Shown piece by piece: positions 1 to 10,556 of a DNA stretch of 64,000 bases. The DNA comes from Haliangium sp050303215. Its GTDB lineage: Bacteria > Myxococcota_A > Polyangia > Haliangiales > Haliangiaceae. The notes beneath the pieces were generated by a model that worked only from the letters and a program-made list of their open reading frames with translations, made no database searches and was not told where the DNA came from. The position numbers and the translations under genes were made by a program. The stretch covers positions 1-64,000 of the forward strand of contig NZ_JBNLBH010000096.1 in assembly GCF_050303215.1 (NCBI RefSeq), in the 5' to 3' direction. Position 1 is the first letter of the stretch. Every line of letters starts with the position of its first letter.

Positions 1-40
1 CGATCGTGAGATCTCGGCCGGCGCCCGCGCTGCGCTCGGC

Positions 41-130
41 TCAGTTGTAGGTGGGCATGCACGGCAAGGCGATGCGCCGCTGTTTGCTGCCCCGGATGCG
101 CGGCTTGCGGTTTTCGTTCTTTTTCGACAT
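41..130 (-). CDS. 29-residue peptide, candidate radical-SAM RiPP precursor
   Basis: A short ORF lies 57 bases downstream of the radical SAM/SPASM gene on the same strand. It starts with ATG at 130, preceded by an almost perfect ribosome binding site (AGAGGAGGAA at 135-144, 4-base spacer), and ends with TGA at 41-43. The N-terminal two-thirds is very basic (MSKKNENRKPRIRGSK at the start), and the C-terminus reads ALPCMPTYN, with a single Cys and a single Tyr. A basic leader with a short C-terminal core next to a SPASM-type maturase is the usual arrangement of a ribosomally synthesised, modified peptide, but I do not recognise the family and the chemistry is unknown. The peptide could instead be modified by an enzyme encoded beyond the left edge. 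It may also be a small unrelated protein. The strong RBS makes translation likely. Confidence 0.6.
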   Translation of the reverse strand: MSKKNENRKPRIRGSKQRRIALPCMPTYN

Positions 131-134
131 GACG

Positions 135-144
135 TTCCTCCTCT
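135..144 (-). promoter_or_regulatory. Strong Shine-Dalgarno of the 29-residue peptide
   Basis: On the minus strand the sequence reads AGAGGAGGAACGTC followed by ATG. The AGGAGG core sits at an ideal distance from the start codon. It is the main evidence that this very short ORF is translated. Confidence 0.75.
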
Positions 145-187
145 ATGATGGTTGTTGGATGGGTTGTTTGGTGGTTGGTGGTGGTTC

Positions 188-1705
188 CTACTGCGTGACT
201 CGGAGCGCGGGCGAGCGAACGCCACGCCCGCGCGGGGGGGAGAGATCGGACAGCGCGGCCGCCTGTCCCGGCGGCGGGGGCAGGGCCACGGGCGGCGCGG
301 GGAAGTCGGCCACGGCCTGGGCCGGGTCCGCGCTGGTGCCGAGCAGGTAGGCCCGGATGATGCCGTGCCTGCTCACGTCTCGTAGATATTCGAATTCGCA
401 GTGGTGACTGCGCAACGAGGGGTCATAGGCTCGATCGGGCCCGCCCCGGCGCAGCAGCGCGTTGGCCAGGCAGCCGCCGGCGCAGCTCGGACGGTGCGCG
501 CAGCCGCCGCAGGTGGGCTCGGGGTCGAGCTGGAGCATGTGCCCGTAGCGCGCGCCCAGCCCGGCGCCCACGTGGCCGATGCTCCACTCGGGGTGGCCGA
601 GGAAGCCCGGGCACTTGAGCAGGGTGCCGTCCACGTCGACCACGTACATGTGGTGCTCGTGGAAGGAGCACGGGCCGACGCTGTGCAGGCGCGGGGCCTC
701 GTAGCCGTGGCGGACCAGCTCGTCGTGGAGCGCGATCCGATAGCCATGCGCCGAGGCGCTCCAGGTGCAGCTTCCGGACCCGCTCTCGGCCGGGGCCTCC
801 AGGATGGCCAGCGCGGGTGAGAACGCGATGGTGTGCTCGGCCCCGAAGCCGGCCTCGGCCAGCTTGCGGATCAAGGGCCCGAACCCGGCCACGGTGTCCT
901 CTTGGTAGTTGCCGTTGATCTGGATCCGAATGCGCCGGCTCGCCTCTACGACGTTGGCGAAGATGCGCGCGAAGGTGTCCTCACCGCGCTTGGAGACCCG
1001 GGTGCGGGCGTGGGTGTGCTCGTCGCCGTCCAGGGTGACCGTGGCGGTGGTGAGGCCCAGGGGCACGAGCTCGTCCAGCATCGCCCGATCCAGGAACAGA
1101 CCGTTGGTGAGCAGGCCGAAGCTGAGCTCGATGCCGGCGCTCGCGCCCCGCCCGTCGCCGCCGTCGAGCACGGCCTGGATGCGCTCGAGCCGATCTCGCA
1201 GCCGCTCGACCAGCGCGCGGATGCGATCGGGGTGGAGCAGCGGCTCGCCGCCGACGAAGGTTAGGTGCAAGGAGGGCGTGCCGGTCTCGACGGCCCTGAC
1301 CGCCAGCCAGGAGGCGGTCAGGTCGATCACCTCGGGCGACATCACCGCGCCGTCCATGATTCCGGCCTGGCAGCAGTACGGGCAGTCGAAGTTGCAGGCG
1401 CGGTTGATGGCCACGATGGCCTTCATGTCCGCCCGCGAACGCTCGGCCTCGAACCAGTCCCGGTAGGCCCGCGCTTCGGCCTCGTGGCTGTCCACCAGCA
1501 CCCGGATGTCGGGATCGGAGAGCTCGGGATCGTCCGCCAACGCCTGCTCCTCGGGGTCGAGCGGCTGACCGCCATCGCGCTTCTCGAGCGCGGCCAGCGC
1601 CTCGCGCTCGAGTACGACATAGGCTCCCGAGAAGGTGTTGTGAATCAAAACCTCGCCGGGCTCGGGAACGTCGTGAAGGTACAGGTTGAATGCCGAGAGT
1701 CGCAT
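188..1705 (-). CDS. Radical SAM/SPASM peptide maturase
   Basis: This is probably a RiPP maturase that binds a radical-SAM [4Fe-4S] cluster and auxiliary clusters. The radical SAM signature CNFDCPYC (CX3CX2C) has Cys at residues 104, 108 and 111, followed by the glycine motif FVGGEPLLHP. The C-terminal third is a SPASM region: a CSFHEHH segment, KCPGFLG, then CGGC, SCAGGCLANALLRRG and a last Cys. The first ~100 residues resemble the PqqD-like recognition region of such enzymes (YLHDVPEPGEVLIHNT). I chose the ATG at 1705 because families of this type begin close to this point. A TTG at 1759 would add 18 residues, and neither start has a clear Shine-Dalgarno. The tail is proline-rich. Its neighbour on the same strand is the 29-residue candidate precursor. 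Confidence 0.85.
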   Translation of the reverse strand: MRLSAFNLYLHDVPEPGEVLIHNTFSGAYVVLEREALAALEKRDGGQPLDPEEQALADDPELSDPDIRVLVDSHEAEARAYRDWFEAERSRADMKAIVAINRACNFDCPYCCQAGIMDGAVMSPEVIDLTASWLAVRAVETGTPSLHLTFVGGEPLLHPDRIRALVERLRDRLERIQAVLDGGDGRGASAGIELSFGLLTNGLFLDRAMLDELVPLGLTTATVTLDGDEHTHARTRVSKRGEDTFARIFANVVEASRRIRIQINGNYQEDTVAGFGPLIRKLAEAGFGAEHTIAFSPALAILEAPAESGSGSCTWSASAHGYRIALHDELVRHGYEAPRLHSVGPCSFHEHHMYVVDVDGTLLKCPGFLGHPEWSIGHVGAGLGARYGHMLQLDPEPTCGGCAHRPSCAGGCLANALLRRGGPDRAYDPSLRSHHCEFEYLRDVSRHGIIRAYLLGTSADPAQAVADFPAPPVALPPPPGQAAALSDLSPPRGRGVRSPALRVTQ

Positions 1706-1928
1706 ACCAAGACCGGATTGCAGTCTCTGCGCCAATTCCAAATCGGCATTCGCAATCAACGATTTCAGAGGGTTACGATACCGGCCGCCCCAAGCTGAGA
1801 CGACCCAAGGCCAGAAATCCGGCCCACTGCGAGAAATCGCGCCTATCTGCCCGCAAACCCGGCCGACAGATTCTTCTCTTCAGGGAGTTTTTCTGTCCGC
1901 GGCCCAGAGATGATATCCTGGGGGCACG

Positions 1929-3248
1929 ATGAAGCTCGGCGAGATGTTGCTGCGCGATGGCTGTCTGACCGAATCCCAGCTCGAGCAGGCCCTGGCTCGC
2001 CAGGCGCAAGAGGGCGCTCGCCTGGGAACGCTGTTGATCGAGATGGGCGTCATCGACGCCGATACGCTGACGGTCTATCTCGGGCTCGAGCTGGCGATCC
2101 CGATCGCCACCGGGGCCACCCTGGAGCGGGCCAAGCGCAGCGCGGTCAGGCTGCTCACTCCGGCCGAGGCCCGGCACTATCGCTGCATCCCGCTCATCGT
2201 CCAGGACCGCCAGCTCATCGCCGCGGTCGACGATCCGCACGACATGGAGTCGCTGGACGAGCTGTACCGCATCACCGGCTATCGGGTGATCCCGCGGGTG
2301 GCGCCCGAGATCCGCATCTTCTATTACCTGGAGCGCTACTACGGGGTCACTCGGCCACCGCGCTTCGCCGCCCTGGGCAACAGCGTGCGCGGCCGCGCCG
2401 CCTCCCGCTCCGCCTCCGCGCACTTGCCGGCGCCGCCGCTGCCCGGCCTGCCGCCCCGCAGCGCCTCGCCGGCGCCGCAGCCCAAGTCCGAGCCAATCAT
2501 CATGCTGCCCCGGGCCGGCGCCATCGCCCGAGGCGGGGCCGCCGGCGACGCGCTCACCAGCGAGGCCGAGGATCTGGTCCACACCCTGGAAGCCGACACC
2601 GCCGACAGCGCCGAGCCGGCCCCGCGCGCGAGCCTCGAAGACACTCGCATGGGCCGGCCCGAGACCATCGGCGATGGTGAACTCGAGGGCTACGAGCCGA
2701 TCGGACGCGACGAGGCCATCGCCTCGCTCGAGCTCGCCACCCGACGCGGGGACGTGGCCAGCGCGCTGATGTCCTTCGCCGCGAGCTGCTTCGACGTGGC
2801 CGCGCTGTGCGTGGTGCGCGACAACATGGCCTTTGGGTGGAAGGCCATCGGGCCATACCTGGACGCCGACCGGATCGAGTCCCTGCTGATCCCGCTCGAC
2901 ATGCCGTCGATGTTCCAGAGCGCCATCCATAAGGAGCACCTGCTGTACGAGGCCCCATTCCCGGCCACGCTGCACACGTATCTGTATCGGGTGCTGCGCT
3001 GCCAGCCGCCGGCCGCGGCCATGGTCGCCGTGATCTCGATCGGCCAGCGGGTGGTCAATATTCTGTACGGACACCGCAGCGACGATCAGCCGCTGGCGCA
3101 GCGCGAGTTGCACGAGCTGCGCGAGGTGACCGCGGCCGCCTCGGAGGCGTACGTGGGCCTGATCGCGGCCTCCAAGCGCAGCAGCCAGACCCCGCCCCAG
3201 GAGCCGCGGCGGCCGGCGATGGTCATCGCGGTGGACGACGTCGGCTGA
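1929..3248 (+). CDS. GspE N-terminal (MshEN-type) domain protein without an ATPase
   Basis: Residues 1-150 match the N-terminal domain of type II secretion/type IV pilus ATPases (KLGEMLLRDGCLTESQLEQA, then LGLELAIPIA and LIAAVDDPHDMESLDEL). In some families this fold binds cyclic di-GMP. There is no Walker A or ATPase domain. An Ala/Pro-rich linker (~150-230) leads to a C-terminal domain (~255-425) that looks like a GAF-type sensor (FDVAALCVVRDNMAFGWKAIG). Stand-alone GspE-N proteins are common in myxobacteria, where roles in motility or secretion are suspected. The ATG at 1929 is preceded by a G-rich stretch (CTGGGGGCACG). The gene is divergent from the radical SAM gene. Confidence 0.75.
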   Translation: MKLGEMLLRDGCLTESQLEQALARQAQEGARLGTLLIEMGVIDADTLTVYLGLELAIPIATGATLERAKRSAVRLLTPAEARHYRCIPLIVQDRQLIAAVDDPHDMESLDELYRITGYRVIPRVAPEIRIFYYLERYYGVTRPPRFAALGNSVRGRAASRSASAHLPAPPLPGLPPRSASPAPQPKSEPIIMLPRAGAIARGGAAGDALTSEAEDLVHTLEADTADSAEPAPRASLEDTRMGRPETIGDGELEGYEPIGRDEAIASLELATRRGDVASALMSFAASCFDVAALCVVRDNMAFGWKAIGPYLDADRIESLLIPLDMPSMFQSAIHKEHLLYEAPFPATLHTYLYRVLRCQPPAAAMVAVISIGQRVVNILYGHRSDDQPLAQRELHELREVTAAASEAYVGLIAASKRSSQTPPQEPRRPAMVIAVDDVG

Positions 3249-3278
3249 TCCACGGCCCCGGCGCGGCGTGGAGGCTGC

Positions 3279-4430
3279 ATGGACGAGCGCGGATCACAGC
3301 GAGCGAGCGGGCCCGGCCGGGCCCCAGCCACCGACCACCTGCGCGCGAGCGGGGAGCACGACGCGGCCGTGCTGGCGGCCCTGGGGGCCAGACTGCGGGC
3401 CCGGGGCTTGTCGCTGCCCGCGCTCCGCCACTGCTTCGGGGTGCGCTGCGCGATCCACGCCCCGGCGGCGGCGCGGGCCGGCCACCCGTCCGGTGAGCCT
3501 GCGCCGGTGTCCTCGGAGCGACGCCGATCGGGGCCATGGGCACCGCCACCGGCCGCGCTCCTGGCCTACTTGTTCGTAGCCGGGGACCGGGTGGACGCAG
3601 CCGCGGCCCGGCGCCTGCTGGGCGACGACGTCGACTTGCTCGCGGACCTGGGCCTGATCGCGGTCGACGCCGGCGAGGTCCAGGCGGGGGTGACCCTGCT
3701 GCCGATCGGCTCGGCCCTGATGGCCTGCGATCGGCGGGTGCCGGGGCAGAGGCGCGCCGACGGCGATCGGGTCGCCTGCCCCGACGACAGCGCGTATCAC
3801 CTCATGGGCGTGGTGCCGCCGCGGGCCACGCGACCCGGGCTGCGCTGGCTCGACGTGGGCACCGGCGCGGCGATCGTGCCCCTGGCCCGACCAGGGACGG
3901 CGGCCGCGATCCGGGCCACCGACATCCACCCCCGGGCCCTGGTCATGGCTCGGCTGGGGGTGGCGCTGAGCGGCCGCACCGACATCGAGCTGGCCCGCGC
4001 CGACCTGCTCGCGGGCGCGGCCGAGCACGGCCCCTGGGACCTCATCACCTTCAACGCCCCCATCCCCATGCCCGCCGAGGCCCGGGGGCCCCGCTATCGG
4101 CGCGGCGCGGCCGACGTGCTCACCCGCTTCTGGCACCAGGCCCGAGCCTCGCTCGACGCCGGTGGGCCCGGCGGGCTGCTGGCGCCCGGCGGCGAGGTGC
4201 TGGCGCACACCTGGCAACCCGTGCACGACGCGTTCGACGCGCTCGATCTGCCCGGCGAGGTGGTGATCACGCGCTACACGCCCGCGGGCCACACCCCGGC
4301 CTTCGGCGTGACCGCGTGGCGACCCGACCGGCCCCGGCAGCGACGACTGGTGCACGTGGTCCTCGACCCCGAGCGCCCCCACCTGAGCCGCGCCGCGCTG
4401 GCGCCCCCCGAGGCGGTCGCGGGCACGTAA
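3279..4430 (+). CDS. Class I SAM-dependent methyltransferase
   Basis: The C-terminal half has a Rossmann-type methyltransferase fold: motif I LRWLDVGTGAAIVPLA (~187-202), the acidic motif II ATDIHPRALVMARL, and FNAPIPMP in the place of the NPPY-type motif of N5-glutamine or base methyltransferases. The N-terminal ~180 residues are Ala-rich and look like the accessory domain found in RsmC/RlmG- or HemK-like enzymes. The substrate cannot be named; RNA or protein glutamine are possible. The start is supported by GGAGG four bases upstream of ATG. Confidence 0.7.
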   Translation: MDERGSQRASGPGRAPATDHLRASGEHDAAVLAALGARLRARGLSLPALRHCFGVRCAIHAPAAARAGHPSGEPAPVSSERRRSGPWAPPPAALLAYLFVAGDRVDAAAARRLLGDDVDLLADLGLIAVDAGEVQAGVTLLPIGSALMACDRRVPGQRRADGDRVACPDDSAYHLMGVVPPRATRPGLRWLDVGTGAAIVPLARPGTAAAIRATDIHPRALVMARLGVALSGRTDIELARADLLAGAAEHGPWDLITFNAPIPMPAEARGPRYRRGAADVLTRFWHQARASLDAGGPGGLLAPGGEVLAHTWQPVHDAFDALDLPGEVVITRYTPAGHTPAFGVTAWRPDRPRQRRLVHVVLDPERPHLSRAALAPPEAVAGT

Positions 4431-4439
4431 GATGGCCTC

Positions 4440-4859
4440 ATGAACACGACCCAACGAATTGGCACCATCCTGGTTCGCGTCGTGGTAGCGCTCGTGTTCG
4501 TGATCCACGGCCTGGCCCGCGTCCGCCTCGGACTCGTGGACGAATTCGGCGTGTTGTTGGGTCAGTTCGGCGTCCCCACGCCGACGGTGACGGCGTGGGT
4601 GATCACGGCCGCGGAGGTCCTGGGTGGGCTGACGCTGGCGGCGGGGCTGGGGGTGGTGTGGCTGTGTGGCTGGTTCGCGCTCGAGCTGGCCGTCGGCATT
4701 GCCTTGGTGCACGCCAGCCACGGCTGGTTCGTGGTCGGCCCGGGTCGGGGCGGCATGGAGTACAGCGTGGTCCTGATGACCTCGCTGGCCGCGGTCGCGC
4801 TGATGCACGGCCCGGGTCAGGTCCGCGCGACCCTGCGCTTGATCCGGCCCCGGCGGTGA
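4440..4859 (+). CDS. DoxX-like four-helix membrane protein
   Basis: The 139 residues form about four hydrophobic helices: ILVRVVVALVFVIHGLAR at the N-terminus, then VTAWVITAAEVLGGLTL, VVWLCGWFALELAVGIAL and VVLMTSLAAVALM. The N-terminal helix with a HG pair and GG/E in helix 2 are typical of the DoxX family. The molecular function of this family is poorly defined; some members act with redox partners. It starts 9 bases after the methyltransferase stop and may be co-transcribed with it. Confidence 0.7.
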   Translation: MNTTQRIGTILVRVVVALVFVIHGLARVRLGLVDEFGVLLGQFGVPTPTVTAWVITAAEVLGGLTLAAGLGVVWLCGWFALELAVGIALVHASHGWFVVGPGRGGMEYSVVLMTSLAAVALMHGPGQVRATLRLIRPRR

Positions 4860-4931
4860 GCGCCGGCCGGGGCGGTCCGGCCAGGCGCTCGGGACGTGCT
4901 ATAACCGCATCCTGGTAGGCTCAGAATCGCC

Positions 4932-7900
4932 ATGCGCTGCCCGTCGTGCCGACATGACAACCCCGACGGGGTCAAATTCTGTGGTGAGTGCGGAGCCAAG
5001 CTGCAGCGTCGATGCGCAGCGTGTCAGGGCCTCAACCCACCGGGGAACAAGTTTTGCCACGAGTGCGGACGGCCGCTGGCCAACGCGGGCGCGGCCCCTT
5101 CGCCCGCGCGACTATCCCCGATCATGGCCGGCGAGCGCCGACGCGCCACGATCGTGTTCTCCGACCTGGCCGGCTATACGGCCATGAACGAGCGCCTCGA
5201 CCCTGAAGAGGTGGAGGCGCTCATGAGTCGGATCAAGGAGGGCGCGGTGGGCATCGTCGAGCGCCACGGCGGCATGGTGAACCAGTTCGTGGGCGACGAG
5301 GTGCTGGCGCTGTTTGGGATCCCCACCGCGCACGAGGACGACCCCGCACGGGCGGTGCGGGCCGCGCGTGAGCTGCACACGCTGGTGCGGGAGATGAGCC
5401 CGGCGGTGGAGACTCGGCTCGAGCAGCCGCTGCGCATGCACACCGGCATCCACACCGGGCTGGTGGTGACCAACCGCCGCGACGATCGCGACGGCCGGGT
5501 CGGCGTGGTCGGCAACACGGTCAACGTGAGCGCGCGGCTCAAGGCGCTGGCGGGCGCCGACGAGGTGCTGGTCAGCTCCGAGACCCAGCGCCTGGTGGCC
5601 CCGTACTTCGAGACCGAAGCCCGCCCGGCGCTGTTGGTCAAGGGGAAGCGCGAGCCGCTGGTGCCGCACCTGGTGACCGCGGCGTCGATGACCAAGAACC
5701 GGTTCGAGGCCGCGGCCCAGCGCGGGCTGGTGCCGCACACCGGACGCACCCGCGAGCTGGCGGTGCTCACCGGCTGCCTCGACATGGCGCTGGCAGGCGG
5801 GGGTCAGCTCGTCACCGTGAGCGGCGACGCCGGGATGGGCAAGAGCCGGCTGCTGCACGAGTTTTCGCGCATGATCGAGGGCCACGTCCGAGTGCTCCGG
5901 GGCACCTGCCAGCCGGCGGGCGCGCCCGGGCTGTACCAGCCGTTCATGTCAGTGCTGCGCGGGCTGCTCGCGCTGGGCGACTGCAACGACCCCAAGCGCG
6001 TCGTCGACCGCACCGCCGAGGCCCTCGAGGCCCTCGACCCGGCCCTGTCCAGCAACCTGCTGCTGTACCTGCACCTGCTGTCGATCGCGGACGACGGCCA
6101 CGACTTGCCCATGCACCTGCGCGGAGACCTGCTCCGACACGCCACCGACAGCGCGCTCACGGCGCTGCTGCTGGCCAGCTCCCGCAGCCAACCGCTGGTG
6201 CTGATGCTGGAGGATTGGCACTGGGCCGACGAGGCCTCGAACGCGGCCCTCGCCCACCTGGTGCCGCACCTGGCCGAGGCCGCCATCCTGCTCGTGCTCA
6301 CTCACCGGCCCGATCGCCCCTCCGATTGGCCGGGCGTGGATCACCACGTGCACCTCGCGCTGCAGCCGCTGATGACGTGGCAGATCGGCGACGTAGTGAC
6401 CTCGATCATGGAGGTAGACGAGCTCCCCGACGACCTGCTGGCGGTGCTGCAAGAGCGCACCGGCGGCAACCCCTTCTTCATCGAGGAGGTGTGCCGCTCG
6501 CTGCGCGAAGAGGGCGTGCTCGAGGTGGTGAATGGGCACATCACGCTCCACCACTCCCCCGCCGAGCTGTCGATCCCGGACACCGTGCAGGCCATCATCC
6601 GCACCCGTCTCGACCGCCTCGACGACGACGCCCGCGAGCTGCTGCGCCTGGCCTCGGTGGTGGGCAAGCGCTTTGCTCGCCAGCTCCTGGCCCAGCTCCA
6701 CCCCGACCAACCTCTTCAGGAGCTGCTCGATCGCCTGCTCGCCGGGGGCATGATCGAGGAGCTGCGCACCGGCCCCGAGGTCGAGTACATGTTCCACCAG
6801 GAGCTCACCCAGGAGGTGGCCTACGAGAGCCTGCGCCTGGCCCAGCGCAAGCGCCTGCACGCCCTGGTCGGCGCGGCCATCGAGACCCTGTACCCGCACC
6901 GCATCGACGACCACGCCGAGGTCCTGCGCCACCACTTCAGCGTCGCCGGCGACTGGGCCAAAGCCGTGACCTACGGCCGGCGCGCGGCCGAACGCGCGGC
7001 CACCTTGTGCCAATTCGAACGCGCCATCACCCTGTTCGACGAGGTGCTGGCGTGGCTGCCGGAGCTGCGCGACCCGGAGACCGAAACCGAGCTCGTGATC
7101 GAGATGGGCCTGCGCCAGGAGCAGCTCTACGACACCTTGGGTCGCCGCGGCGAGCAGCAGGCCGTGATCTCACGCATGTTCGAACGGTTGGCTGGCTCCT
7201 CGGCGCCGGCACGCATCGCCGACGTCTATGTGCGCCAGGGCGACCTGTTCACCCAGCTCGACCGCTTCGACGAGGCCGAAACCGCCCTGTACCAAGCCCT
7301 GACCATCCGCCACCAGCTCGACGATCCCGCCGGCGAGGCGCTGGTGCGGCGCAGCCTGGGCTTCCTGCGCTGGCACCAGGGCCAGCTCGACGAGGCCGAG
7401 GCCGAAAACCAGGCCGCGCTGGCCTTGGACCGGGCCCGCGGGGACGTCGGCGCCGTGGCCACCGATCTCACCAACCTGGGGGCGGTGCTGCGCAGCGCGG
7501 GCGAGTACGAGCGCGCGCTGACCTGCCTGGGCGAGGCGCTGGCGCTGTACGAGCAGATCGACCAGCCCGCGCGGCAGGCGCTGACCCTGTACAGCATGGC
7601 CAACATCGCCCGCGAGAAGGGCGCGCTCGACCTGGCCCTGGCCCAGTATCAACGCGCCCACGCGATCTTCACCGAGCACCACGATCCAGTGCTGGCGTCG
7701 CGGGCGCTGGCCGGCATCGCCGCGCTGCGCTGGAGCCGCGGCGAGTACAACGAGAGCCTGCGCCTGAGCGAGGAGGTGGTGCGCATGACCCGCGAGGCCG
7801 GCTACGGCCATGGGCTGTGCCACGCCCTGCGCACCCTGGGTGAGCACCTCATCGCCCGAGGCCGCCACGGCCGCGCGGTGCCGCTGCTGGTGGAGGGCGC

Positions 7901-8702
7901 GGAGCTGTTCGCGGCGCTCGGCGACCGCCGCGGCGAGGCCGAACTGCTGGCGACCCTGGCGGCGATCTACGAGGATCCGCTCGATGAGCCCGAGCAGGCC
8001 TACGACGCCTGGCGGCGCGCCGGCACGCTGCTGGCCCGGAGCCGCGAGCCCGAGGCCGCCCTGGCCGCCCTGGTCCAGGCCGCCCGGGTCGCGCGCGACC
8101 TCATGAGCGCGAGCGACCTCGCCGACCCGCCGGCGCGGGCCCGCGAGGCCACCGACGCAGCCCTGGCCTTGGGCGCGGAGTTCGTCGCCTCGGCCAGAAA
8201 GGGCGAGCTGTTCAACACCCTGGGCATCTTGGCCTGGCGCGGCGGCGACTACGAGCAGGCCCTGCGCTGCTATCGCCACGCCCGCGACGGCTTCCAGGCG
8301 GCGGGCGCGCATGGGCATGAGGGGCTGATCCTGAACAGCATCGGGGTCACGCTGCACAAGCTCGGCCGAATCGACGAGGCCCGGGACCGGCTGAACGAGG
8401 CCATCGCCTGGCATCGACGCAACCAGCAGCCGCTGCTGGAAGGACACGCCCTGGCTGCGCTGGGCGACGTGCAGCGCGAGCAGGGCGCGCTCGACGAGGC
8501 CCTCGCCGACTACCAGGCCTCGCTGACGATTCGCACCGCCATCGGCGATCGCCGCGGCGAGGGCTGGATGCACCACGCCCTGGCCGAGGTGCTGCGCGCT
8601 CGCGGGGAGTCAGCCGAGGCCGAAAGCCACGCCCAGCGCGCCCGGGCCATCGCCGAGGAGCAGGGCGACGCGGAGCTCGCCCGCGCCGCGGAACCAAGGT
8701 GA
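4932..8702 (+). CDS. Zinc-ribbon / class III cyclase / AAA ATPase / TPR signalling protein
   Basis: A 1256-residue multidomain regulator. Residues 1-46 carry two CxxC...CxxC zinc ribbons (CPSC, CGEC, CAAC, CHEC). Residues ~70-250 are a class III nucleotide cyclase domain with both metal-binding Asp positions kept (FSDLAGYT and VGDEVLALFG) and a VVGNTVNVSARL motif, so it may be active. A STAND-like AAA ATPase follows, with Walker A SGDAGMGKSRLL (~297-308) and Walker B LVLMLEDWHWAD (~417-428). From ~640 to the end there are many TPR repeats (GEYERALTCLGEALALYEQI and similar). This architecture is widespread in myxobacteria and mycobacteria; the input signal is unknown. The product would be cAMP or cGMP in the cytoplasm. 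It contrasts with the degenerate cyclase-like domain in the protein at 47005-51339. Confidence 0.9.
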   Translation: MRCPSCRHDNPDGVKFCGECGAKLQRRCAACQGLNPPGNKFCHECGRPLANAGAAPSPARLSPIMAGERRRATIVFSDLAGYTAMNERLDPEEVEALMSRIKEGAVGIVERHGGMVNQFVGDEVLALFGIPTAHEDDPARAVRAARELHTLVREMSPAVETRLEQPLRMHTGIHTGLVVTNRRDDRDGRVGVVGNTVNVSARLKALAGADEVLVSSETQRLVAPYFETEARPALLVKGKREPLVPHLVTAASMTKNRFEAAAQRGLVPHTGRTRELAVLTGCLDMALAGGGQLVTVSGDAGMGKSRLLHEFSRMIEGHVRVLRGTCQPAGAPGLYQPFMSVLRGLLALGDCNDPKRVVDRTAEALEALDPALSSNLLLYLHLLSIADDGHDLPMHLRGDLLRHATDSALTALLLASSRSQPLVLMLEDWHWADEASNAALAHLVPHLAEAAILLVLTHRPDRPSDWPGVDHHVHLALQPLMTWQIGDVVTSIMEVDELPDDLLAVLQERTGGNPFFIEEVCRSLREEGVLEVVNGHITLHHSPAELSIPDTVQAIIRTRLDRLDDDARELLRLASVVGKRFARQLLAQLHPDQPLQELLDRLLAGGMIEELRTGPEVEYMFHQELTQEVAYESLRLAQRKRLHALVGAAIETLYPHRIDDHAEVLRHHFSVAGDWAKAVTYGRRAAERAATLCQFERAITLFDEVLAWLPELRDPETETELVIEMGLRQEQLYDTLGRRGEQQAVISRMFERLAGSSAPARIADVYVRQGDLFTQLDRFDEAETALYQALTIRHQLDDPAGEALVRRSLGFLRWHQGQLDEAEAENQAALALDRARGDVGAVATDLTNLGAVLRSAGEYERALTCLGEALALYEQIDQPARQALTLYSMANIAREKGALDLALAQYQRAHAIFTEHHDPVLASRALAGIAALRWSRGEYNESLRLSEEVVRMTREAGYGHGLCHALRTLGEHLIARGRHGRAVPLLVEGAELFAALGDRRGEAELLATLAAIYEDPLDEPEQAYDAWRRAGTLLARSREPEAALAALVQAARVARDLMSASDLADPPARAREATDAALALGAEFVASARKGELFNTLGILAWRGGDYEQALRCYRHARDGFQAAGAHGHEGLILNSIGVTLHKLGRIDEARDRLNEAIAWHRRNQQPLLEGHALAALGDVQREQGALDEALADYQASLTIRTAIGDRRGEGWMHHALAEVLRARGESAEAESHAQRARAIAEEQGDAELARAAEPR

Positions 8703-8811
8703 GCCCGGGACGACGGCCGGCAGCGGGATCGAGCCCACTCCCTCGTTGTTCCCGTGCCACGAGACCAGTACAATGGTCACTCGGGTGTCACGCAGCCCGG
8801 AAGGAGAGTTC

Positions 8812-9078
8812 ATGCCGCGCTACCTCGTCGAACGCACCGTCCCCAAGATGTCCCAGGAACAGTGGGCCGACCTCAGCCGGCGCGTAATCCACTCAGCCGA
8901 AGAGATGGCGGGCGTCACCTGGATCAAGTGCAGCATCTCGGAGTCCGAGGGCAAGGCCTACTGCGAGTTCGAGGCCCCCAACCCCGAGGCTCTGCACGAG
9001 CATTCGCGCCGGGCCCAGCTCCCGATCGACCGCGTCATCCCAGTGGAGATGCAGGTCGATCCGTCGATGTTCCGCTAG
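8812..9078 (+). CDS. DUF4242 / small nickel-binding-like protein
   Basis: An 88-residue cytoplasmic protein beginning MPRYLVERTVPKMSQEQW. The N-terminal YLVERT, a central GVTWIKCSIS and a C-terminal AQLPIDRVIPVEM match the DUF4242 ferredoxin-like family, whose studied member (SCO4226) binds nickel. The start at 8812 is set by GAAGGAGAGTTC just upstream. It stands alone between the cyclase giant and a convergent phosphatase gene. Its role here is not known. Confidence 0.8.
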   Translation: MPRYLVERTVPKMSQEQWADLSRRVIHSAEEMAGVTWIKCSISESEGKAYCEFEAPNPEALHEHSRRAQLPIDRVIPVEMQVDPSMFR

Positions 9079-9135
9079 CAGGCTCGGCGCAGCCGACGTG
9101 ACTAGCCGTCGCCGCAGGCCACGGCCGCGGACGGC

Positions 9136-10419
<1,284 letters not shown>

Positions 10420-10556
10420 GAGCCACCGGGGCGGGGAATGCGCCCCCAGTATAACCGCACTCGCCCGGCTGCCGTCAGCTCGAACCGCGCGATGACGACA
10501 CCGCCCCGCAGCGACCGCGCCCGCCGGCCCGTCCCCGGTCGCCGCAACCGCCGGCG

